Below, one piece after another: positions 8,263 through 17,804 of a stretch of 64,000 bases of DNA. Within the stretch, counting starts at the first letter, position 1. Each line of letters opens with the position of its first letter. The stretch comes from a bacterium (GTDB taxonomy: Bacteria; Methylomirabilota; Methylomirabilia; Methylomirabilales; 2-02-FULL-66-22): positions 1 to 64,000 of the forward strand of contig JAKPQH010000146.1 of NCBI GenBank assembly GCA_029580855.1. Direction: 5' to 3'. The translations under genes and the position numbers were made by a program. A model generated the notes under the pieces. It had not been told where the DNA came from. It worked only from the letters and a program-made list of their open reading frames with translations, and ran no database searches.

Positions 8263-10106
8263 GATCGACGCTCCGCCATCTCACCCCGGTACAGGCATTG
8301 CCCGTGCGCCTGCGTCGGGCCATCCTGTACGTCTGCATCGGCTGCCTGGTGTTGCTCCTGCGCCTCTGGTACCTCCAGATCCTGGAGGGGGACCACTACT
8401 TCACTCTGTCCACGAACAATCGCCTCCGCGTGAGGGTGGTGGAGGCGCCGCGCGGCTTCATCCTCGATCGGTATGGGGAAGTGATGGTGGAGAATCGACC
8501 CACCTTCGACCTGTACGCCACACCCGAGGACGTCAAGAACCCCAAGGAGGTGGGGGCGACGCTGGCGGCCATCCTGAATGTCCCCGCGGCGGACATCGAG
8601 GCCCGGTTGACAGAGACCCGCGCGCGGGCGCAGCCCTTCCTCCTCCGGAAAGACCTGGATGAAGCCATGATGGTCGCCGTGGAGGAGCGGCGCCTGGACC
8701 TGCCCGGAATCAACCTGAGGATCCGCCCGGTCCGCGCCTACCCGATCGCGGGCATGGCGGCGAATCTGCTGGGCTACGTGAGCGAGATAAATCAGGCACA
8801 GCTCCAGCGCGAGGAGTACAGCGACTTCCGCCCGGGCGAGAGCCTGGGTCAATCCGGCGTGGAGCGGCGGTTCGACGCGTTCATCCGCGGCGTGGACGGC
8901 GGGGAGCAGGTCGAGGTCGATGCGCGCGGCCGCGCCCTGCGGGTGGTGAGCCGCAACGACCCGCGCTCGGGCTCCAACGTCTACCTGACCATCGACCGGC
9001 GGATCCAAGAGGCGGCAGAAGCGGCCATGGCGGGAAAGAAGGGCGCGGTCATCGCCATGAACCCGACCACGGGCGAGATCCTCGCGATGGTGAGCCGTCC
9101 CTCCTTCGATCCCAACCTGTTCGCCCAGCGCATCAGCGGCGAGGACTGGCAGCGGATCGCCACGGACTCCACCCACCCTCTCCAGAATCGCGCCTTCCAG
9201 GCCCAGTATCCACCCGGGTCCATCTTCAAGCTTGTCGTCGCCATCGCCGGCCTGGAGAGCGGTGCCCTGACGCCCGAGACGCGGTTTTCCGATCCGGGAT
9301 ATTTCATGCTGGGGAATCACAAGTTCGACGACTGGAAAAAAGGCGGCCATGGGATCCTGGATCTCCGCGGCGCCATCGTCAACTCCTGCAACGTGTATTT
9401 CTACCAGGCGGGGCTGCGCACCGGCATCGACGAGATCGTGCGGGTGTCCCGGCTCTTCGGGCTGGGCGAACCTCCCGGCCTCGGGCTGGGCGACGAGGCC
9501 AAGGGCAGTCTGCCGAACCCCAATGCGAAGGGCCGCGGGCAAGGCCCCTGGACCGCCGGGAACACCGTCGTCTCCAGTATCGGCCAGGGCCTGGTGGTCA
9601 CCTCACCCATGCAGCTGCTGGTCATGGTTTCCGCCATTGCCAACGGCGGCACGGTCTACCGGCCGTGGGTCGTCAAGAAGATCGTGTCGCTGTCGGGCGA
9701 TGTGCTGGAAGAGTACGAACCCGAGGCGATCCGCCGGGTGGACGTGCGACCCGAGACGCTGGCATTCATCCGACAGGCCATGCTCGGGGTGGTCGAGGAA
9801 GGCACGGGAGCCCGGTCCAAGGTGCCGGGCGTGCCGATCGGCGGGAAGACGGGAACGGCCCAGGTGGTGAAGAAGGGGGACGAGAAGAAAAACCCGGACG
9901 TGAAGGACCACGCCTGGTTCGTCTCCTTCGCGCCCGTGAACGACCCGAAGATCGCCGTCGTGGTGCTGGTGGAGAACGGCGGATTCGGCGGGCTGGTGGC
10001 GGCTCCCGTCGCCAAGGCGGTGTACGAAGCCGTATTCCGCGACCGCCCGTCCGTGTCCAGTCCGGCGACGACCGTAGAGGCGCCGGCGTCGGAGCTGGAA
10101 GACTGA
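8259..10106 (+). CDS. mrdA: Penicillin-binding protein 2, elongasome transpeptidase
   Basis: 615 residues: membrane anchor near the N-terminus (about 22-40), pedestal/dimerisation domain with APRGFILDRYGEVMVENRP, and a C-terminal transpeptidase. All three catalytic motifs are present: SxxK (Ser321-I-F-Lys324 in YPPGSIFKLV), SxN (Ser376-C-N378) and KTG (Lys530-T-G). It cross-links peptidoglycan during cell elongation, paired with the glycosyltransferase RodA encoded next. The start ATG at 8259 overlaps the mreD stop. The sequence is complete and shows no unusual insertions. Confidence 0.97.
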   Translation: MRSTLRHLTPVQALPVRLRRAILYVCIGCLVLLLRLWYLQILEGDHYFTLSTNNRLRVRVVEAPRGFILDRYGEVMVENRPTFDLYATPEDVKNPKEVGATLAAILNVPAADIEARLTETRARAQPFLLRKDLDEAMMVAVEERRLDLPGINLRIRPVRAYPIAGMAANLLGYVSEINQAQLQREEYSDFRPGESLGQSGVERRFDAFIRGVDGGEQVEVDARGRALRVVSRNDPRSGSNVYLTIDRRIQEAAEAAMAGKKGAVIAMNPTTGEILAMVSRPSFDPNLFAQRISGEDWQRIATDSTHPLQNRAFQAQYPPGSIFKLVVAIAGLESGALTPETRFSDPGYFMLGNHKFDDWKKGGHGILDLRGAIVNSCNVYFYQAGLRTGIDEIVRVSRLFGLGEPPGLGLGDEAKGSLPNPNAKGRGQGPWTAGNTVVSSIGQGLVVTSPMQLLVMVSAIANGGTVYRPWVVKKIVSLSGDVLEEYEPEAIRRVDVRPETLAFIRQAMLGVVEEGTGARSKVPGVPIGGKTGTAQVVKKGDEKKNPDVKDHAWFVSFAPVNDPKIAVVVLVENGGFGGLVAAPVAKAVYEAVFRDRPSVSSPATTVEAPASELED

Positions 10107-10221
10107 GGATCAAGAGACGACAGGGACCGCGCGAGCGACAGGAGGGGGGTCGGGGTCGATCCCGCTGTCGGAGATCGCTGTCGGGAATTCTCCGCTGATC
10201 CTTGAAAGTTGAGTGCGCGCC

Positions 10222-11319
10222 ATGTTCGATCGCCGACTCGTCTCCTGCTTCGATTGGGGCTTTGCCGTCACGATTTTCGGCATGGGATGCCTCGGCGTCC
10301 TCACCATATACAGCGCCAACGCCCTGACGCCGTCGGCCTTCAGGCAAACGCTGCACTTGCGGCAGCTCACGTGGCTGGCGGGGGGCCTCATCGTCTTGGC
10401 GCTCGCCTGCTCGGTCAGCTATCGAAACGTGGCCCGCTTTGCCTACATCATCCTGGGTGTCAACATCTTCTTGCTCTTGGTCGTCCTCGTGCTGGGCAAA
10501 ACCGGGCTGGGCGCGCAGCGCTGGATCCGGATCGGGGGCATCACGTTCCAACCGTCGGAATTCATGAAGCTCAGCCTGGTCCTCTTCCTGGCCCGATACT
10601 TCGACGACCGCCGAGACATATTGCACCAACCGAAGACCATGCTGCTGCCGGCGGGCGTTACCTTGGTCTCCGCCCTGCTCGTGCTGAAGCAGCCCGATCT
10701 CGGCACGGCTCTCCTCCTGCTGTTCAACGCCACCGCCCTCATGCTTCTGCTCGGCCTCCGGTGGCGGTACTTGCTGCCCTTTGCGATCGCCGGTGGCGTG
10801 CTGGCGCCCGTCCTCTGGACTTTTCTCAAGGACTACCAGCGTCGCCGCATCCTCGTCTTCCTGAATCCGGATCTGGACCCGCTGGGGGCCAGCTATCACA
10901 TCGCCCAGTCCAAGATCGCTGTCGGCTCGGGCGGCCTTTTCGGCAAGGGGTGGCTGGCCGCCTCGCAAAGCCAGCTCAACTTCCTGCCCATGAGCCACAC
11001 CGACTTCCTGTTCGCGGTCCTCTCGGAGCAGTGGGGTTTTGTGGGCGCACTGGTCGTGCTTTTGCTGTACACGTATCTCGTGACTCGTGGTTTTCAGATC
11101 GCCAGCGAGTCGCCCGACTTTTTCGCCACCCTGCTCGCGACCGGGATCACCTGCACGCTGGCAATACAGGTCGGCATCAACGTATCCATGGTCCTGGGGA
11201 TCCTTCCGGTGGTCGGCATCCCGCTCCCCCTGTTGAGCTACGGCGGCTCCTCCATGCTGGTCACCATGCTCAGCCTCGGGCTCCTCCTCAACATCCACAT
11301 GCGCCGGTTCATGTACTGA
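10222..11319 (+). CDS. rodA: RodA, SEDS-family peptidoglycan glycosyltransferase
   Basis: 365 residues with about ten membrane helices. SEDS signatures include GLGAQRWIRIGGITFQPSE, KQPDLGTALLLL, NFLPMSHTDFLFAVLSEQWG and the final GIPLPLLSYGGSSML. It polymerises lipid II glycan strands together with PBP2. The ATG at 10222 gives the typical RodA start MFDRRLVSCFDW; an in-frame GTG three codons earlier (10213) is possible and neither has a strong ribosome-binding site. It is last in the mre operon, separated from mrdA by 115 nt. Confidence 0.96.
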   Translation: MFDRRLVSCFDWGFAVTIFGMGCLGVLTIYSANALTPSAFRQTLHLRQLTWLAGGLIVLALACSVSYRNVARFAYIILGVNIFLLLVVLVLGKTGLGAQRWIRIGGITFQPSEFMKLSLVLFLARYFDDRRDILHQPKTMLLPAGVTLVSALLVLKQPDLGTALLLLFNATALMLLLGLRWRYLLPFAIAGGVLAPVLWTFLKDYQRRRILVFLNPDLDPLGASYHIAQSKIAVGSGGLFGKGWLAASQSQLNFLPMSHTDFLFAVLSEQWGFVGALVVLLLYTYLVTRGFQIASESPDFFATLLATGITCTLAIQVGINVSMVLGILPVVGIPLPLLSYGGSSMLVTMLSLGLLLNIHMRRFMY

Positions 11320-11644
11320 TTCCCAGACACATCCCCGTAAGTCAGCTAAATACGTGGATTCACACTGACATCTTTGACTTTATTCGCTTCACGACGGCTT
11401 GCATTTTTGGGGGTTTTTGCTTCTGGAATGCACCAAAATCACCCCACAGTTGTTCAGAATAGTACAATATGCTCTCATTAATTCGTTCTGACGCGCTACG
11501 CGCCTCTCCAATTGACGAGGAGCCGGACGGCGCCTTTTCCACCTGTTTTGGATTTGAGGCCACGGATGGCCCGCCGGGACCTACACTGACTCATGATGGA
11601 AGGCAGTCCCGGGATACGGCACGGCGACGCAGACGAGGCCCGGA
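11320..11644. other. AT-rich spacer, then conserved leader of the 60-residue module
   Basis: 11340-11480 is distinctly AT-rich compared with its surroundings, holds runs such as TTTTTGGGGGTTTTT, and contains no gene I can identify. From about 11540 the sequence aligns with the reverse complement of 761-875, the leader of copy 1. Confidence 0.55.
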
Positions 11645-11827
11645 ATGACCGAGGCGCAGATCCGAGAATTGATCGCCCGTGCCCAAGCCTCGACGCGAGA
11701 GGAGTTCCTGGCGGCCACGGCGGATCTTCCGGACATCTCGCCAGAGGTCTTGGACGTGGTCTGGACGGCCGCCCAGATTCTCAGGAAGGTCGCGGCGGAG
11801 CGACGGGGGGACGCTCGGGAGGAGTAG
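11645..11827 (+). CDS. 60-residue protein of unknown function, copy 2 of a duplicated module
   Basis: A 60-residue protein starting MTEAQIRELIARAQ with the core STREEFLAATADLPDIS, EVLDVVWTAA and an end RRGDAREE. It is 33/60 identical to the minus-strand copy at 578-760, and the coding DNA is roughly 70% identical with no length change. Most differences are conservative, which suggests selection on the protein. The start is supported by conservation between copies. Upstream and downstream flanks are also conserved: leader block GGCCACGGA, downstream CGCCCCCGC followed by CCCACCACCGAG. No known domain. A histidine kinase gene begins 234 bp further on, but nothing ties them together. Confidence 0.7.
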   Translation: MTEAQIRELIARAQASTREEFLAATADLPDISPEVLDVVWTAAQILRKVAAERRGDAREE

Positions 11828-12061
11828 GGCGCCCCCGCCTCAGCGTGAGCTGACCGAGGGCTTTCACCGATACCCACCACCGAGAAAAGAGGCCGAAACC
11901 TGGCGCATGACGGCTGCCGCAATATGCGGTGGACCGCACAATGAGATTCCGCGGCGACGCCACCACACACGCGGATCCAGGGGAGCGAGAGAACACACGG
12001 CGCGACAAGCGGCCCGGCGGACACCCGCTCTCCTGTCCGACGGGCGGAGGAGCATCCCGAT

Positions 12062-14260
12062 ATGGACGAGCCGTTCGCGACAGAGGCCGCGTTCCGCGAC
12101 AGCGAGGAGCGCTACCGCGTCCTGTTCGAGATGGAGTCGGACGCGATCTTCCTCATCGACAACGAGGCCGGGCAGATCCTGGAGGTCAACCCCGCCGCGT
12201 CGACCCTTTACGGCTACACCCGGGCGGAGCTGCTCGCGAAACGGAATATCGACCTCTCGGCCGAGCCGGAGGACACCTGGGCGGCCACGCAGGAGCAGCG
12301 GGCTCGGGTCCCGGTCCGGTACCACCGGAAAAAGAACGGGACGGTATTCCCGGTGGAGATCGCGGCGCGACACTTCGTGTGGCGAGGTCGGCCAGCCCAT
12401 CTCGCGGCGATCCGGGATATCACCGACCGCCAGCGCGCCGCCGACGCGCTGGCGCACCGGACCCGGCAGCTCGAGGCCGTGCGGGCCGTCACCGCCGAGA
12501 TCATCCGGGAACTGGAACTACCCACGGTGCTCCGGCTGATCACCGAACGGGCCTGCGCGTTGACGGGCGCCACGGCCGGCGATCTCGACCTGTGGGACGA
12601 CGCGCGCCAACTCCTCGTGCCCGAGGTCACGTATGGCCATGCCGCCGCGCGCCCCGCGGCGCCGCGGCGTCTGGGCGAGGGAGCGATGGGGATCGTCGCC
12701 CAACGCCGGGAGGGCCTGATCATCAACGACTACCGCACCAGCGGACTGGCGCACCCCCTGACGCTGGCCCAGACGCGGATCACCGCGTCGCTGCTGGAGC
12801 CTCTCCTCTACGGCGACCGACTCCTGGGGGTGCTCGGGGTGGACCACGAGCACCCGGGGCGGATCTTCAGTGCGCAGGACCAGGCGGCCCTGAAACTCTT
12901 TGCCGCGGAGGCCGCCATTGCCATCGAGAACGCCCGGCTGTTCCACGCCGAACTGAGCCGGCGCGCGGAAGTGGAGGCGGTCCAGGCGGTGAACGAGGAA
13001 CTCGCGCGGGAGCTCGATTTGGCGACGCTGCTCCGGCTCATCCACGCGCGCGCCCTCGAGCTCGTCGGAGGGGATAGCGGGGTGGTGTGGCTCTGGGACG
13101 CGGCCGCCCAGGTGCTGATCCCGCAGCATTGGACCGGCTTCGGCCCGTGGATGGCGGACGCACGCATCCATGCCGGGGAGGGCGTCGTCGGCACCGTGGC
13201 CGCGCGGCGGGAGGGGCTCCTCGTCAACGAGTTCCGGACCTCCCCCTACGCCATGCCGTTCTGGCTGGAGCGGTCGCCCCACGTCGCCGTTCTGGCCGAG
13301 CCGCTCTGCTACGGCGAGCGCCTGGTGGGTGTGATCACCGTGAGCCGGAACGACCCCGCCCAGCCCTTCCGCGCGGAGCATCAGCGCCGTTTGAAGCTCT
13401 TCGCCGCTCCGGCCGCTATCGCCATCGAGAACGCCCGGCTCTATGCGTCCGTTCGCACGCAGGCCGCCGAACTGGAAGCCCGGGTACGGGACCGGACGGC
13501 GGATTTGGAGCGCGCCAACGCGCAGCTCCGCAAGATGTCGCAGTTCAAGTCCGAGTTTCTCGCCACCATGTCGCACGAGATCCGGACGCCGTTGAATTCC
13601 ATCCTCGGGTTCGCGCAGCTCCTCCGCGAGCAGACCCAGGACCGGCTCGCGCCCAAGCAGGCCCGGTACCTCGCGCATATTCTGCAGAGCGGCGAGCACC
13701 TCCTCCAGCTGATCAGCGATATCCTCGACCTTAGCACGGTGGAGGCCGGGAAGATCGTGCTCCAGCTCGCATCGCTCGATGTGGCCCGGGCGCTCGCGGA
13801 GATCATGGTCGTCGCGCGGGGTCTGGCCCACAAGAAAGCCCAACAGCTCGCGGCGGAGATCGCGTCGGACCTGCCGTCGCTGCGGGCCGACCCCCTCCGG
13901 TTCAAGCAGATCTGCTTCAACCTGCTCTCCAACGCGGTGAAGTACACCCCCGAGGGCGGCCGCATCGCGCTCGCGGCCCAGCCGACGCCGGACGGGGCGT
14001 ACCTCGAGCTCCGCGTATGCGATACGGGGATCGGGATTTGTCCGGAGGATCTCCCCCGGGTTTTTCTGGAATTCGTGCGATTGGCCACCACGCGGGGCTC
14101 CGCCGAAGGCGGGACGGGCTTGGGGCTCTCCGTAACCAAGCGGCTCGTCGAACTGCATGGCGGCACCATCATGGCCACCTCTCCCGGGGCGGGGCGGGGA
14201 AGCACGTTCACCGTGCGTCTACCTTTCGCGGGACCCGCCGCGCCGTCGGAGACCGGGTAA
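12062..14260 (+). CDS. PAS-GAF-GAF sensor histidine kinase, orphan
   Basis: 732 residues. PAS domain about 15-130 (YRVLFEMESDAIFLIDNEAG, ending AAIRDITDRQRAA); two GAF domains about 150-300 and 315-470, each ending in AIAIENARL; then a short coiled coil and a kinase core. His505 lies in SHEIRTPLN, the N box is NLLSNAVKYTPEGG, and the G boxes are DTGIGI and GGTGLGLS. No membrane helix, so it is a cytoplasmic sensor of small molecules or redox state through the GAF/PAS domains. The two GAF domains are similar and may come from an internal duplication. GGAGGAG precedes the ATG. No intact response regulator is adjacent; a possible receiver-domain stub follows at 14418. Confidence 0.93.
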   Translation: MDEPFATEAAFRDSEERYRVLFEMESDAIFLIDNEAGQILEVNPAASTLYGYTRAELLAKRNIDLSAEPEDTWAATQEQRARVPVRYHRKKNGTVFPVEIAARHFVWRGRPAHLAAIRDITDRQRAADALAHRTRQLEAVRAVTAEIIRELELPTVLRLITERACALTGATAGDLDLWDDARQLLVPEVTYGHAAARPAAPRRLGEGAMGIVAQRREGLIINDYRTSGLAHPLTLAQTRITASLLEPLLYGDRLLGVLGVDHEHPGRIFSAQDQAALKLFAAEAAIAIENARLFHAELSRRAEVEAVQAVNEELARELDLATLLRLIHARALELVGGDSGVVWLWDAAAQVLIPQHWTGFGPWMADARIHAGEGVVGTVAARREGLLVNEFRTSPYAMPFWLERSPHVAVLAEPLCYGERLVGVITVSRNDPAQPFRAEHQRRLKLFAAPAAIAIENARLYASVRTQAAELEARVRDRTADLERANAQLRKMSQFKSEFLATMSHEIRTPLNSILGFAQLLREQTQDRLAPKQARYLAHILQSGEHLLQLISDILDLSTVEAGKIVLQLASLDVARALAEIMVVARGLAHKKAQQLAAEIASDLPSLRADPLRFKQICFNLLSNAVKYTPEGGRIALAAQPTPDGAYLELRVCDTGIGICPEDLPRVFLEFVRLATTRGSAEGGTGLGLSVTKRLVELHGGTIMATSPGAGRGSTFTVRLPFAGPAAPSETG

Positions 14261-14417
14261 GCCGGGGGCGGCCCCGGTCACACGCGACGGGGCGCGAACC
14301 CCTTCGGAGGCCGATCGGCCGCGCGCCGGTGTCCGGGGAACACGGGCAAAAAGCGCATAACGTCCATGATTGTATCGACCGCACCCGGCTCGGAATGCCG
14401 AGCTCCCGCCCGACGCG

Positions 14418-14520
14418 ATGGTGGTCGCGGGCGCAGAACTCCGTTCTTCACGGATTCTCGTCATGGACCATCGCGCGGAGAACCGCGAGCGCCTCCCGGC
14501 ATCCTTGGAGCACGCCGCAC
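14418..14520 (+). pseudogene. Possible truncated receiver (REC) domain start
   Basis: In one frame after the kinase, 14454-14516 reads RILVMDHRAENRERLPASLEH. This resembles the first strand and helix of response regulators (ILVVDD-x-x-E-N-R-x-L-L-x-x-L-L-E), though the second acidic residue is His here. The similarity stops about 14520, just before the end of the opposite-strand permease gene, as if a rearrangement cut it. The match is short, so this is tentative. Confidence 0.3.
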
Positions 14521-14542
14521 AATCCGCCGGGGATGACGACAC

Positions 14543-15700
14543 CTATTCCAGCCGCTTTCGGAAACGGAGCGTACTGATCGTAATGACGGCGCTCCCAAGG
14601 ACGAACAAGGCCAGCATCTGCGGCCAGAGCACCGCTGGGCCATTCCCCTTCAGAAAAATACCCCGGATGATGACCAGGAAATACCGGAGCGGGTTCGCGT
14701 ACGTCAGATACTGGATCGCCTCGGGCATGTTGGCGATGGGGAACATGAATCCCGACAGCAGCACGGCCGGCAGATAGAAAAAGAACGTGGACATCAGGGC
14801 TTGTTGCTGGGTTTTGGACACTGTTGAGATGAAGAGGCCGATTCCCAGTGTGGAGAGTAGGTACAGGGCCGTGGCCCCAAAGAGAAGGGTCAGGCTTCCC
14901 TTGATGGGCACTGCGAACCAGAAGACGGCCACGACAGTGATCAGGGCCACGTCGAAGAACCCGATCAGGGCGAAGGGGAGGGTCTTCCCCAGGATCAACT
15001 CCGCGGGCCGGATGGGCGTCACCATGAGCTGCTCCATCGTCCCGATCTCTCGCTCGCGGACGATGGCCATGGAGGTGAGGAGGAGCGACGTCAGCATGAT
15101 GATGACGGCGATGACCCCGGGGACGTTGTAGTTTCGGCTCCGCAGGTCGGGGTTGTACCAGGCCCGGGACCGGAGATCGATCCCGCCGAGCCGCGGCTGC
15201 AGATCGTCGGGTCCAGGCACTCCCCACGCCACCTGCTGCGCGGCCAGTGCCTCGCGGGAGGCCTCACGGTTGTATTGGGCGATGATCCGGTTGGCGTAGT
15301 CCATGACCACGCTGGCGGTATTGGAGTCCGTGCCGTCCACGATGACCTGCAGCATGGCGGTGCGGCCCCGCGTGAGGTCCCTGGTGAATCCCGGATCGAA
15401 TTGCAGGGCGGCCTTCACCGCCCCCCGGTCCACCAGGTCGCGCATCTCCGCCGCGCTGCCGAGCCGCCGGGTCACCGTGAAGTAGCCCGAGCTTTCGAAG
15501 CGCCGAACCAGCTCGCGCGTCTGCTGACTGTACTCGAAGTCGGCCACGGCCGTCGGGATTTCGGTGATATCGGTTGTCACCGCGTAACCGAACACAATGA
15601 GTTGGAGGATCGGCGTCACGAAGATGACGGCCTTCATCCGGGGATCCCGCAGGATCTGGATGAACTCTTTGATCAGCATGTGTTTGAGACGTTCCCACAT
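14543..15700 (-). CDS. ABC-2 type exporter permease, second subunit (YbhR/YbhS-like)
   Basis: 385 residues with the ABC-2 layout: one N-terminal membrane helix (about 24-44, after EFIQILRDPRMK), a large extracytoplasmic domain to about residue 185, then five helices. The EREIGTMEQLMVTPIRPAEL coupling segment is the hallmark of the YhhJ/YbhR/YbhS group. It pairs with the permease encoded 6 nt upstream (15707-16831) and the two ATPases beyond. Probably part of a drug or xenobiotic exporter that works with the HlyD adaptor and TolC-like channel of the same operon. Last gene of the operon; its 3' end adjoins the possible REC stub. Confidence 0.92.
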   Translation of the reverse strand: MWERLKHMLIKEFIQILRDPRMKAVIFVTPILQLIVFGYAVTTDITEIPTAVADFEYSQQTRELVRRFESSGYFTVTRRLGSAAEMRDLVDRGAVKAALQFDPGFTRDLTRGRTAMLQVIVDGTDSNTASVVMDYANRIIAQYNREASREALAAQQVAWGVPGPDDLQPRLGGIDLRSRAWYNPDLRSRNYNVPGVIAVIIMLTSLLLTSMAIVREREIGTMEQLMVTPIRPAELILGKTLPFALIGFFDVALITVVAVFWFAVPIKGSLTLLFGATALYLLSTLGIGLFISTVSKTQQQALMSTFFFYLPAVLLSGFMFPIANMPEAIQYLTYANPLRYFLVIIRGIFLKGNGPAVLWPQMLALFVLGSAVITISTLRFRKRLE

Positions 15701-15706
15701 GGCGAC

Positions 15707-16831
15707 CTACTCCAGGTTCTTCCGAAACGTCCGGTTGGCCGCCAGCGTGACGCCGACGGCAAAGATGGTCAGGAACGCGGCCTCCTCGCCGAGCACCCCG
15801 AGGCCGGTTCCTTTCAGGAACACGGCCTTCAGGATCGTGACAAAGTACCGGGCCGGGAAGGCGTAGGTGATGGCCTGCAGCCACCCCGGCATGTTCCCGA
15901 TGTCGTACATGAACCCGGACAGGAGGAACGACGGTAGGAACGTGAGCACCATGGCCACTTGGCTGGCCACGAGCTGGGACTTGGCCTTGATGGAGATCAG
16001 CATGCCCAGGCTGAGGGCGCCCAAGAGAAAGACCAGGGACAGCCCAAGTAGCAGCGCCATGTTCCCCCGGAAGGGAACCCGGAAGACCAGGATGCCCACC
16101 GCCGCCGAGAGCGCGACGTCAATGAAGCCGATCGCGAAATAGGGCAGGAGCTTCCCCAGGACGACCTCGGGGACCCGGATGGGCGTGGCGATGAGCTGCT
16201 CCATGGTCCCCCGCTCCCACTCGCGGGCGATGGTGAGTGAGGTGAGCAGGGCCGCGATCACCATCATGATGACGGCGATGAGGCCCGGCACGATGTAGTT
16301 CTTGCTTTCCAGCTCCGGGTTGTACCAGACGCGCAGGCGGCTCTCGACAGGCGGGGTCCGGTACGCGAGGCCGGCCCGCTCCAGGAGGATCTGATTCGAA
16401 TACCTGCCGCTGATGGCCTCCAGGTAGCTGATGGCGATCGTGGCAGTATTCGAGTCGCTGCCGTCCAGCAGCGCTTGGACCGGCACCTGCCGGCCGAGAT
16501 CCAAGTCTCTGGCGAAGTTCCGGGGGATCACCAGGCCCACCTGGGCCTTCCCCGAATCCAAGGCCCACTCCACGTTGCGGTAATCCCTCGCCGCCCCCAC
16601 AACCGTGAAGTAGCCGGATGCCTCGAATCGCGCCAGGAAGTCCCGGCTGACCGCTGTCCGGTCCTGGTCGTAGACGATGGTCTTCAGGTTGTCCACATCC
16701 AGGGTCAGGGCGTAGCCGAACAGGAACAGCAGGATCATGGGGATGACGAAGGCCATCCCCAGACTCCGCGGGTCGCGCCGGATCTGGATGACTTCTTTCC
16801 GGGCCACCGCCAACAGGCGCGCCAGTCGCAT
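15707..16831 (-). CDS. ABC-2 type exporter permease, first subunit (YbhS/YbhR-like)
   Basis: 374 residues, paralogous to its downstream neighbour: EVIQIRRDPRSLGMAFVIP with the first helix, an extracytoplasmic domain containing GSDSNTATIAISYL, then five C-terminal helices after REWERGTMEQLIATPIRVPE. It is expected to form a heterodimeric channel with the 14543-15700 product. The start lies 1 nt from the stop of the second ATPase gene (16833), so the genes are co-transcribed and probably co-translated. Substrate unknown; in E. coli the related YbhFSR complex has been linked to drug and cation export, which is only a guide here. Confidence 0.92.
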   Translation of the reverse strand: MRLARLLAVARKEVIQIRRDPRSLGMAFVIPMILLFLFGYALTLDVDNLKTIVYDQDRTAVSRDFLARFEASGYFTVVGAARDYRNVEWALDSGKAQVGLVIPRNFARDLDLGRQVPVQALLDGSDSNTATIAISYLEAISGRYSNQILLERAGLAYRTPPVESRLRVWYNPELESKNYIVPGLIAVIMMVIAALLTSLTIAREWERGTMEQLIATPIRVPEVVLGKLLPYFAIGFIDVALSAAVGILVFRVPFRGNMALLLGLSLVFLLGALSLGMLISIKAKSQLVASQVAMVLTFLPSFLLSGFMYDIGNMPGWLQAITYAFPARYFVTILKAVFLKGTGLGVLGEEAAFLTIFAVGVTLAANRTFRKNLE

Positions 16832-16832
16832 C

Positions 16833-17804
16833 TCAGTTCTCCCGCAGCTTCCGCCGCGCTTCGGCGCGATCTTCCGCTTCGATCAGCGAGACAAAGACAT
16901 CTTCCAGGGACGGGAGGATCTTCTCCATCCGGTCCACGCGGATGCCCGCCCGCTGCAGGGCGGACCGGACGGCCGGGATATCCGCCGACGCATCCGTCAC
17001 CACCACGTGCAAGAGCTTCCCGAACAGGGCGGCCTCGCGCACCACCGGCTCTTTGACGAGCAGTTCGAGAGACTCCACGGGCCGGTCCACGGCCACCTCC
17101 AGCACGTCTTCGGGCATGTGCTCCCGCTTGAGCTCGTCCGGCGTCCCCAGAGCGATGATGCGTCCTCGGTAGATCAGGGCCAACCGATCGCAATACTCCG
17201 CCTCGTCCATGTAGTGGGTCGTGACGAAAACGGTGACGCCCTGATGGGCCAGCGTCCGAATCAGGTCCCAGAAATTCCGGCGCGAGATGGGGTCCACGCC
17301 GGAGGTGGGCTCGTCCAGGAACAGGATTTGCGGCTCGTGCAGGATGGCCGCGCCCAGGGCCAGGCGCTGTCGCCAGCCCCCGGCCAGCTCGCGCGTCAGA
17401 CTCGTCTCGCGACCGGTGAGACCGGCCATCTGCAGCGCCCAGGCCTTGCGGGCGGCCTTCTTGTCCCTGGGAATCCGGTAGATCCCGCCATAGAAGTCCA
17501 GGTTCTGCTCCACCGTCAGATCCTCGTACAGGGAGAACTTCTGGGACATGTAGCCGATGATCTCCTTGATGGCCTCGCCCTGGGTCCGGATGTCTCGGCC
17601 CCCGACCCATCCTGTCCCCCCGCTCGGCGCGAGCAGGCCGGTCAGCATCCGGATCGTGGTGGACTTTCCCGCCCCGTTCGGCCCCAAGAAACCGAAGATC
17701 TCCCCCCGAGGAACCTCGAAGGAGACCTTATTCACCGCCACGAAATCGCCAAAGCGGCGCTCCAGGTTCTCGACCCGCACGGCCAGGTCAGGCTGCCCGT
17801 TCAT
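16833..17804 (-). CDS. ABC exporter ATPase, second of a split pair
   Basis: 323 residues. Walker A GPNGAGKST, signature LAGGWRQRLALGAAI (the usual LSGG is LAGG), Walker B ILFLDEPTSGVD and the H-loop TTHYMDEAEYCD. A C-terminal ~90-residue regulatory extension ends with PSLEDVFVSLIEAEDRA, typical of YbhF/DrrA-type ATPases. The ATG at 17804 overlaps the upstream ATPase gene by 17 nt; a longer open frame upstream of it is only a shadow. E. coli YbhF carries two such ATPase domains in one chain; here they are two proteins, so the exporter would use a heterodimer. Confidence 0.93.
   Translation of the reverse strand: MNGQPDLAVRVENLERRFGDFVAVNKVSFEVPRGEIFGFLGPNGAGKSTTIRMLTGLLAPSGGTGWVGGRDIRTQGEAIKEIIGYMSQKFSLYEDLTVEQNLDFYGGIYRIPRDKKAARKAWALQMAGLTGRETSLTRELAGGWRQRLALGAAILHEPQILFLDEPTSGVDPISRRNFWDLIRTLAHQGVTVFVTTHYMDEAEYCDRLALIYRGRIIALGTPDELKREHMPEDVLEVAVDRPVESLELLVKEPVVREAALFGKLLHVVVTDASADIPAVRSALQRAGIRVDRMEKILPSLEDVFVSLIEAEDRAEARRKLREN

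Noticed and set aside
11340..11480. tRNA or structured RNA in the AT-rich spacer after rodA
   Set aside because: No cloverleaf, no conserved tRNA loop sequence and no strong hairpin with a T-run found by eye.
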